A model generated the notes under the pieces. The model worked only from the letters and a program-made list of their open reading frames with translations. It was not told the origin of the DNA and ran no database searches. Shown in pieces: positions 11,634 to 20,600 of a stretch of 64,000 nucleotides of DNA. Origin of the DNA: Volvox africanus (lineage: Eukaryota; Chlorophyta; Chlorophyceae; Chlamydomonadales; Volvocaceae). The position numbers and the translations under genes are program-made. The stretch spans positions 3,709,001 through 3,773,000 of the forward strand of contig BSDZ01000078.1 of NCBI GenBank assembly GCA_030268105.1, given 5' to 3'. The first letter of the stretch is position 1. Every line of letters starts with the position of its first letter.

Positions 11634-11879
11634 TTAGTCCCCATGCTTTTCACAGCTGAATACTGTCGTCGCCGCCGCCATTGCGGTGGCGGAGGCGAAG
11701 GCGGCGGAGGCAAACACCGTGGAGGCGGAGGTGCACTCGCCGCCGCTTAGCAGTGTACTCGCCGCCGACGCCGCCCTGCTGCTGCTAACGATGACTGTGT
11801 ATGAACGCACCTCAGCCAGGCATTTCGTCTTGTAGACATTGCCCTCAAAGTCGCAGACTGGGCCCTCATCCGACGACAA
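11634..11879 (-). CDS. possible Kazal-like exon fragment
   Basis: The minus frame contains DEGPVCDFEGNVYKTKCLAE, which resembles the core of Kazal-type protease inhibitor domains (PVCGxDGxTYxNxC). It is followed immediately by a GTGCGT donor at about 11816. A pyrimidine-rich stretch and ATAAG about 45-100 bases upstream could be an acceptor. The remaining Kazal cysteines would have to be in neighbouring exons, which I could not find; downstream in frame the sequence becomes Ala/Ser/Thr repeats. It may be a true small exon or a chance match. There is no ATG in frame here. Confidence 0.3.
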   Translation of the reverse strand: MSSDEGPVCDFEGNVYKTKCLAEVRSYTVIVSSSRAASAASTLLSGGECTSASTVFASAAFASATAMAAATTVFSCEKHGD

Positions 11880-12010
11880 TGATGGTATATAATATGTTAT
11901 ATCTTATAGTATATAATGTATTATAACAAACAAACAACAACAAAGGCAACGTATGATATGTATGTAACATAATCAGTGTCATCTTCACATGCATCTCTTC
12001 TTTCCGCGTC

Positions 12011-12110
12011 GCTCTTGCTTTCTTCCCATCGCTCTTGCTTTCTTCCCATCGGTCTTGCTTTCTTCCCATCGCTCTTGCTTTCTTCCCATCGGTCTTGCTT
12101 TCTTCCCATC
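12011..12110. repeat. minisatellite, five exact-length 20-bp units
   Basis: Five head-to-tail copies of the 20-bp unit GCTCTTGCTTTCTTCCCATC, identical except for C or G at position 2 (C, C, G, C, G). The array is exactly 100 bp. Confidence 0.95.
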
Positions 12111-12339
12111 GCATGCCACCTGGGCCCCCACACACACGTGCTTGCGTCTGTACGTACAGCGCAAGGGCGTTACACAGTTCTTTCGCTGCGAAGCTGAGAC
12201 GCCTCCTCGTGAAGCTCACCAGCAGGCCAGAACCAAACAGGAGCAGGCGGGGAAACTAAAACCATCCCGTAGCTGGGAGGAGAAACCGTGGAGATACAGG
12301 TCGCCTCCTCATCTGCCCCTGGCCCCCCGGCCATCCCCA

Positions 12340-12840
12340 CCTCCGCCGCCGCCGCCCCTACCTCCGCCACCTCCGCCAGCACCAATGTTCCCCAGACACC
12401 ACCGCCGCCAGGATGGCCTCTCTTACCGCCACCACCAGCACCTCCGCCGCCACCTCCCCTGCCGTTATTCCCACCTGCATCACCATCGCCACCACCACCG
12501 CCGCCTCCAACCCCTCCTTCGCCTTTGTTACCGCCGCCACCATCGCCTCCAAGGCTGCCTCCTTTGCCATCACCACCTCCACCACCATCACTTCCTCCTC
12601 CATCGCCGCCTCCCGCTCCACCGCCGCCTCCACCGCCACCACTACCGCTTTCACCGCCGCCACCGCCACCTCCAAATCTGCCTTCCTTGCCACCAACGCC
12701 TCTTCCTCCTTCCCCTCCAACTCCAACTCCTCCCCCACCTTCCCCCCCGCCACCACCATCATCACCGCCACCAACGCCGCCCGGCCCACCGCCACCGCCG
12801 CCACCGCCGCCGCCGTCGCCACCGCAACCGTGGGCCCCCT
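12340..12840. repeat. CCN/GGN trinucleotide tract, Pro-rich on plus, Gly-rich on minus
   Basis: About 500 bases of mostly CC(G/A/T) codons. The plus frame from ATG 12288 gives a 208-residue protein dominated by PPPPSP-type sequence, like the hydroxyproline-rich rods of volvocine wall glycoproteins (pherophorins). The minus frame gives a Gly-rich protein, and a separate minus frame from ATG 13013 gives a hydrophobic leader (LLLFVLFVCCLLGPAGA) ending at a GTATGG donor at about 12891. Neither strand shows the flanking domains that would settle it. I therefore annotate the tract and leave the coding strand open. Confidence 0.6.
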
Positions 12841-12970
12841 GGACTCCTTCCTCTCCATACCTGCCGTCTAGCCCCCGCTGGCCCAAGCAGACAGCACACA
12901 AACAAGACAAATAGAAGAAGGCAGCTTCGACAAACAATCGCAAGCAGAAGCCGATCTTCGTACGACGACG

Positions 12971-13479
12971 ATGATGACGACCGAGCTGTCCGACTCCGCC
13001 ATGTCGTCGTCATCGTCGGTATTCCCTCAGGGCAGTGGCGGCCCCGGCAGGGGGATGCTGCCGATCAACAGCAACAATGGACCGCCCCAACCTCTACCAG
13101 GTTTGTCGCCAACCCATGGGTCACTGGTCAAAATGTAGTGACGGCGGTGGCATAGGTCGATGCATGAGGGGGCTGCAGGGGCGGGTAGTTCATGACGGGC
13201 AATCATAACTATTACATATAATTCCACCTTCCACCTGCCCTTTGTTGTACTCACCTCGTATGACATGTCCACATCATCGCCGCTCCTCGTTCCGTGTCCA
13301 GGTGGCCCTCCTGGACATGCTGCGCGTGCTGAGCATCTCGTGAACCGGAAATTTCGTTGGCTGCGCGCTCATGGCGGGGCTGCTCAAGGTGTCGGAGATA
13401 TACGACCACAAAGACACCACTTTGTTGAGGCAGGTGGAAGACAAGCTCAGCCATGGCTGGGGCGCCGTGTTTATCAAAG
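12971..13479 (+). pseudogene. two exon-like segments, second with an in-frame stop
   Basis: Segment 1, 12971-13100, starts with ATG ATG and encodes a Ser/Gly/Pro-rich 43-residue leader ending at a GTTTGT donor. Segment 2, 13302-13479, follows a clear TGTCCAG acceptor and precedes a GTAATA donor. In one frame it reads VALLDMLRVLSIS, a TGA at 13341, then TGNFVGCALMAGLLKVSEIY and KLSHGWGAVFIKG, which looks like continuous protein interrupted by one stop. The phase from segment 1 does not lead into this frame. A decayed gene, a sequence error at 13341-13343, or a start at ATG 13371 are all possible. No family recognised. Confidence 0.35.
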
Positions 13480-14245
13480 GTAATACAAATCAAATGCTGA
13501 TTGCAGAGGACACAGCCAGCATCGGCCAGCATATAGCAAGGTCGTTGAGGAACACATCACGTGCCGGGAAGGGTGACGGGTGAAATCTGAAATGTCGGGT
13601 CCGAATTCGCCGTAAAGAAATATATAATAATCTGCGGCTAGTTTTCTTAGACGTAGCAAGCGCATAATTCCTGGTGTTGTATTGGAGGACCTTCTGATGG
13701 GACGAATGTGGGTCAAACGCTGTGGCAGGCCGCGTGAGGATAAGAGGGAAGACTGACATCCCGGCGCCGTTTCGCTGCTCGTAAGATGCCCTTTTTTCTG
13801 ACTTCAGATTGTATCACCACTGCTGTACTGAGCGTTATTGTCCTCGATAATCCTCAACAACCCACATCCGCCCTGTGTCATTTTCCACTTATCTGCCTCT
13901 GCCAACGTCGTTGTCCTTTTTATCTCTTGTTTGCTACTGGGCCCCTGGAAGGCCCTGTAGGTATTGCAAGCCATCGAGGTGCATGTTTACATCATGTTGT
14001 CCGCGGTATTATTTTGTCCTCACATCGGTTGAAAGCCGGCACCCGCTTCGGAAGAGGCGAAGCGGGGAAAGACGCGGGTCTTATGAGTACGCTCGGTATG
14101 TAGGACTGCACGATTTTATGTCCGTGCCTTCCTGCATTTCTTAATGAATAAGGACAGACGCGATTGGCTGGGTAGGTAGGTAGGTGTGGGCTGCGTGGGG
14201 AGGCCTGAGCCGCAGTGATCGGAACCCCATGCCGTCCATTCAGAC

Positions 14246-14374
14246 CTTTTGGCAGTCGGACTCTGACATGGTGAAGAGGACGTTGGTGGTTGTGGCTGCG
14301 CCCACCCATATTTCCGGGGTAGGCATGATGGACAATGTTAAAATGCATCCTGACTGCAGGCCGTCCGCCATCAT
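14246..14374 (-). CDS. possible exon fragment, Cys-containing
   Basis: A 43-codon minus frame from two adjacent ATGs (14374) to AAG|GTCTGA (14246) encodes SGCILTLSIMPTPEIWVG and TTTNVLFTMSESDC, with the beta-strand/Cys pattern seen in secreted algal domains. Immediately upstream on the same strand are two more Cys-containing pieces (INACGDIQMYISGLRAGW ending LPCI at a GTGAGA donor, and DTCEMCILSTGAE at a GTAAAT donor), but the intron between the last two would be only about 25 nt. This may be a decayed secreted-protein gene. Similarity to pherophorin-type domains is only a suggestion. Confidence 0.25.
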
Positions 14375-15965
14375 TTACTTCAGCTCCGGTGCTCAAGATG
14401 CACATCTCGCAAGTGTCTTGCAGCAACAAGCTTGGCATCCGTTGGGTCTCACCAATGCAGGGGAGCGATCGGTACGTCAGGCGCACGCCTTCGTCCAATG
14501 TGCGGGTTGTGCGCCAGCCAGCACGCAACCCAGATATGTACATCTGGATATCTCCGCACGCATTAATCTTTGCAACCTTTGGGTCGGCCTCTTGTCCCCA
14601 TTTTCGGCGCAATTTCGGCCCGCAAAGAGGCGTCCACAACTACTGGCGTCATTGGAGCAGTTAAGCCCGCTGCGAAATCTAGGTCTTGGTGTAGGCCGCG
14701 GTTCTCAGGACATCAATTGGTGTTTGAATGCCTGTTCTTTGGCTGGGCAGGGCCATTGCGTAGGCTGGGGCCAGATGTGACCTCGTTGCACTAGTGGTAA
14801 TAGACGACCTCGCGGCACTGCGCCACCGCGCGGCTAATTGCCTTTCTATATCTGATACATTACATAGGAAAAAGGCCCACCCGTACCGCGCGGGGGCCTG
14901 CGCAGTGTAAGGCCGCTGTCATTACTTCCCCAGATCCCAGCCATCCACAGCACACGTGCACGCGGAGAGCGCATGCGGACGGAAGAAAGGGAGCATTATT
15001 CTATGTCTTACGGTGAAGCAGTTACGGAGGGAGAGATGAAACGCACTAAAGTGATTGAGACGGCTCTGACACGCAAAGCCATCAACAGGTTGCTGCTGCA
15101 ATAAGCCTGGCCCTCCGCTGCCATGGATGGATGAATGGTGGGTGCGCCACATCACACGAAATATGCTTTTCCGATACACAAGCAATCCAACCACTGCTAC
15201 TCCAGCCAACGGGCCCACACTACCGCCCCCAGGCGTCCCCAAGACGCCACACCGGTGCGTGTTCTCTGGCGCCCGCCCTTGGGCAGCTGGCCCCTCATGA
15301 GGCCAATGGGGCACATGGGGCAATGCTTGGACTTATACGCCGTGCATGTGTAGCTGTATTGCCAACCATAGTGCTATACGTAACACGTTTGAAAAGCCAA
15401 CATTCCCGGCCGCTGTGCCTTCCGCAGGCATGTACAGGCCACCGCTGCAGCCTCGCCACAACCAAAACCGGCACCACCACCACCACCACTAGCACGCGAA
15501 ATCACCAGCAGAAATTTTCGCTGATACGGCCATAAATACGGACAGCGACACATACATGCACACGCGCAGTAGATATATGCGCGACGCACGCGGCAGCAGA
15601 CGCAAAACATGGCATTACACACAACGTTAACGCGTTACGGCACCAGACAGACGATGCGTATGCCAACCCCACCCACCCCACTCCCAGTTCCACCGGCCGG
15701 CAGCACCGGCCCCCAGAGAAGCGGGCTGATTTCCTCATATCTGGTATATTTCGCACGCGCTGCACGTCACGACGCCACCACTGTCGAGGCAACATGCACT
15801 CGGCTCAGGAAAATCGAGTCCGCAAACATATGGCCCAGCCTGGCGCCCTCATGCACACGAATGAAAGGATTTGTGGGAGGCGCAGATTGACGACGCACAC
15901 TTGTGGCACAATGGCAGGCGCGCACGCGCACACGCACACGCAGACACACGCATACATAAGCCCAC

Positions 15966-16066
15966 TGGCTGCGATAATGTGGTCTTCCAACTTGCCGTTC
16001 TCAAGCCGGTGCCGGAGGAACCGTTGCTTTGCACCATTCAACACACCATCGTTGACGTTATCTCCA
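15966..16066 (-). CDS. possible exon fragment
   Basis: A minus frame reading NDGVLNGAKQRFLRHRLENG then KLEDHIIAAS has normal protein composition amid simple sequence and ends at a GTGGGC donor (15965). No neighbouring exon in phase was found. Confidence 0.22.
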
Positions 16067-17683
16067 CGGCACAAAAATTGGCCCCACGGTCGACAAGCCA
16101 GCCTGCGCGCTGCACGCTACACATAATACGCATAATCTCGCGCGTGCGCCGATGCACACGCACATACATGGCATATGCACTGCACACCCCTGCCCCGCTC
16201 CCCGAGAGCAGGGCAGAGCGCTTGCACGGATAAAACAACACCTCAACCCTCCCACGCACGCCACGCAGGACCCCAATTGAATCTTTTGCCCACAACACCA
16301 TTAAGCGCAGCCCTTCACAGCCACCAAGGCAAATCCTGCTTCACACACCATACGTGAACATGCGCCCCAGCAAACTGTTTCAACATTTAAGCATCGCATC
16401 GATTCATCATCCCATGGCCATGCAGGGGGGAATTTATGCTTCCCAGACCCGCGGTTCAATCCGCGCCAATGACAGCGGACACATCTAGAAGACTCCCCCC
16501 TCTAGAGGACCACCACTAGTGAGTGTTCTTTATATAGTGTGCTCCGCATAGCGCCCCCGTCGGCCTGCCGGGGGAGCGCGGACAGCCGCCAGCACAGCGC
16601 CCCCCCAGGGCTGCTGTGGAGCGAGGTTGCGGCTTGGGGGCGGTTGATAGCCGCCGCGAGGCTCGTGGCCACCATGCTGCGAGGCGTGCGCGCGCGAGAG
16701 AGAGATGTCTGCCGGAACTATACAAGAGGACCAAATAGCGCAACGTTGCAATAACAACGCCGGACACAAGGCGGGGGATCGCACGCACGGCCACCAAGAT
16801 ATGGGGTCGGCAACGTCATTTAGGCAGGGGATGCAGGGCGTGAACACCGTATGCGCTACCGCCTCAAGCACTGCTCCTCGGGATCTTCTGGCTGCCTGAG
16901 GCACAGCCCGGGAACCCATGAGAAGGCAGCACCCAGGCAGTTGGCCCAATCTCAAGAACCGATCATGAATTTCTCGACGCAATTGAACTACACAACGCAA
17001 CTTCGAGCAACCCAATACCCGCTCGCAAACGGCAAAACCCACAAAACCAACCAGCTCAACCAGCCACCCCGGGAGCGCAGTGACCGCTGGCGAGACCGCC
17101 ATGCGCCTGCAGTTAATGCTATAGTGAACGGCCGAAGCAGGCCGTGCCGGGCGGTGCCAGATGCGGGTAGCGGAAGCGCGCCCTTTCGAGCACAGGATGG
17201 ATGGAGAAATTCATGCAAGGAGGCAAGGCCCGCCCGGTCACGGCTACCGCAACAATGCGTCTTCTTCCAGCGGGGCGGCGGCCCTAAACACAAACGCGCA
17301 CGCAACAGACGCGGGACGCCGCCTCCACCGCACAATGTCAATACAAGCACACAAAAAGGGGTTAAACCCACCGCCGCAAGGACGGCATGCTAATTAAAAA
17401 ACCAAAACATCCAAGCCGGATCCGAGTCCTACACGAGCAGCGTTTCATACCTCTACAACTGGGTTCCAGCAGACCGTCATCCCCAGTGCACTCGCAGGCC
17501 CACAACAATATAGGACCGCATCAAAACGCCGACGATATCAGAGCAGTGGACTTTTCAGCTGAGGCTCCGAAGGACCAATCCCGCCCAAAGACAAGATTCG
17601 AACGTACTTGTCCGGACGAAGCCGAGCTGAAATTTCGCATCAGACAAGTTCTCGCTTCCCTGTCCATCTCGACTGCAGCATAG

Positions 17684-20600
17684 TCATAATAATGGTGCGA
17701 GACACTGCTTGCCACAGGGAAGGTCTTGTCGCTTCTCCAATTCCTTTTTCAAGCTGCCGCCGACGCGTCTGGTCAGCCCGCTGTCGGACCGGACGGTGGC
17801 GGCGTAGCCGGCTTGCTCGGCCCTTGTGAATGCGTCGCCCGCTGCTGTGGCGGCGGTGGCAACATGCTTACCGGTGTTGGTGCCCCTCGCGAAGACTGTG
17901 GACTCTGCGTTATCCAAGGCAGTAGCGTCAGATCGTGTTACCGAGAGACAGCGTTCAGCATGAGCTTGCGTCTCACACAACTAGCGACCGACTCCAATCG
18001 GTACCAATTACCCTGGCCACACGGATCCTTGGCCACCCTTAACTTTTTGAAATTGTGTAACCTAAATTGTGGCAAAGTCTCAGCTTCTTAAAGCTGGTTA
18101 AATTAATTAGTCTGCAACTGAACGGACCCTTCAGCCTTCCTTTGCTACTCACCAGATGCCTCGCGCTGCTCGGTGTGGACATGCGAATCACCTCGATGCC
18201 TTGTGCGTGCACGGGGCTGGCAGGCACGGCAACGGACAACACCGGGCCCTCACGCCGCCGGGCGGGTGAACCCTGGGCACTCCGAGAGGCCGACGCAAGG
18301 CTGGATACGTGGTGTAAAGATCTTGCGGTCGAGGATGTCCCAACACCCTCTGAACGTTGCCCCGTCGCGGAAATGGAGGATGACCTGGTGGGGGGCCCGA
18401 GTAAGAGCCGCTCTGGCGGATCTGAAGGCGTTGCCAAAGCAGGGCCACGAAGGACGGACGACACCGGCTGTGGCGGTGGGTCTACCCTTGGCCTGGTGAT
18501 TTCCGCCAGGACTGCCTTGGCAGCGGCCGCAGCCGAGGGCAGGTAGCGCGGGTCGACGGAAGGAGACGGCGGCGGCATTGCAGCGGTTGCTGCCGCCGCG
18601 TCGGTAGGATCGCTCGACGGATCCGTGGATTGAGTCGCCGCACCACTGCTTCCAGATGCAAGGCGACCCATCTCCTGTGCCTCTGTCATAGTGGACATCG
18701 GCGGAGGCCCATGGCCACCAGTAGCGGCAGAGCCGTAAACATTGGAAGAGATGAAGCCTGCAAATGCATGCTGAGATGTTAAAGATTCCGTTGGATGTGA
18801 TGGCTGCAAGGTGCGCGACCTGCGATTTGGGCTGCCGTCGGTGTTGCCGGCCTGTTCTGGAACAGAACTCGTCTCCGCCTCAGCGGCAGACCAGCCTTGC
18901 GCTTCGGCTGAGGAAGACGCCTCCGACGTGCCGGGCCCGATGCATGCTGAGGCCGTCGGTGTCACTGGTAGGTGAGCCTGCGACGGGTGTAGTGGTGGCT
19001 GCGTAGAAATGGCGACGGTGGCGCTGCGCGCGCTGCCCCCGGGCCCCAGCCGGCTTGGGAGCCCCGTCGCATGGGAACCGCCGCCCAGGCGCTGCGAGCT
19101 GGCCGCAAGCAGCGATGGACGGTACCGCGGCACTGTGAGTGGAGTGAAAGTGTGTGCCGACACTGCCGCTGTCGTTGTTGCTATTGCCGCTGCACGTGCC
19201 TCGCCAACAGGTGATAGCTGCTCCTGAAGTGACAGCTCAAGGACTGGCGTAGAGGACACGTCGGCACCCCCTCCCCCTCCCCCTCCTGGAGGCGACACGG
19301 GTAGCGGTCCCGCATTCGTCCTGGGAAATGCACTCTGATTCGCAGCCGCCGGTGACCGTCGGCCGTCTGCATCAGCAGGTGGATTCAGTGGCGTATCCAA
19401 GTAATGTGATACCAATTCGCCGGCGCCTGTGCCGTATTCGTCAATTCCGTAGTCCATGGCGCCGCTGATAAGCGGCTTCTGATAGTCCACGGGGTCACGC
19501 ACGCGGTCCAGGTATGTGAGGGCCACCAGCACGCGCCGCAGCGGACCACGTTTATATCTGCAAACAAGCGGCACCTTATATCTCAAAGAGTTCGTCTTGA
19601 AGCATGTGGGGATAAATCGGACGGGGATGCTTACATCCAACAGATGCTTGCAGAAACGGCGATTGGCACCGAGCTGGTGCGGGGGCATGCGGGGCCCGCA
19701 TGAAGAGCCACTGCTCTCCCCCTTCCAGTCCCCCTCTAGCCGTTCTCCAGGCCTAGGCAATCCTAATCTGTAAGTCTCCATCCCACTAAGTTCCCCCATG
19801 CCGACACGAAGCACACCTGCACAGCTTTGCAGCGGCGATGAGCATGTCGCCCAGTGACAGGATAATGGACGTCACGAATATCCCGTGGTCCATGTACATG
19901 CCGTTACCCAGTTGGTTGAGCCGGGCATACACGATGCTCTGGGTCACGGACTCCGCGGGTGCTTGCAGCAGTGCCACACAAAACTCCACAAGCTCCAAGT
20001 ACCTACCGGAAGGAGGACAGGGTACCCGGGGCGACCAAAGAGCCGCATTTTACCATTGAAATGCATTTAGTACCATGCCCCTGACATCCAGCCAGCCGGA
20101 TAGACCCACCGCTGGAACCTTTATCCCGAGCCATGCATACACCATACCCATAAAACCATGGTTGTGGAACTTTGCGGCTTCCAGCATATTGTGTTCCTGA
20201 TCAGGCCGTGTCGTGGACTCCATGGATTGACAACCCATCGATTTCCTCTACAGCATCTGAAAGCCTGCTAACCATCTTCCCTGGCCTTACCTCCAGAATA
20301 CCAGAGGCACATCAGAGTTGCGGATGTTGGCCACTGCCAGCACCGGGCCCACTATAGGGCCCATGGCCAGCAGGAGCGGCGACAGGAACGCCACCAGGAC
20401 GCGGCTAGAGAAGAAGTGATGCGCCAGCGAAGCAACCACCGCTGCGGAGATTACCACCTGCGTGACTACCAGGAACGCCAGGCACACGGCCGCGGAGCTG
20501 GTGTCGCCGTAGTTAAAGAGCCATACTGTCATCCGGACGTCCAGAGCGATGTCCGCTGCCAAATATCCGATACGGGCGAGAAGGGTGACACGGCGAACCC

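Larger units (their letters stand above)
13480..17683. other. 4.2 kb mostly non-coding, scattered exon-like pieces
   Basis: No complete gene could be assembled. Features are GTAGGTAGGTAGG at about 14170-14182, a CA/CG-rich microsatellite at about 15915-15955, and three short minus frames of protein-like composition, two of which are listed separately. No tRNA was found: GGTTCAATCC at about 16452 was inspected but does not fit a T arm. Confidence 0.5.

Noticed and set aside
16440..16470. GGTTCAATCC as a tRNA T arm
   Set aside because: Neither alignment gives both a 5-bp stem and a 7-base loop, and no acceptor, D or anticodon arms fit around it.
16530..17102. 190-aa minus open frame
   Set aside because: Low information content and frame-shifted Cys/Arg/Pro composition; no splice support or family resemblance.
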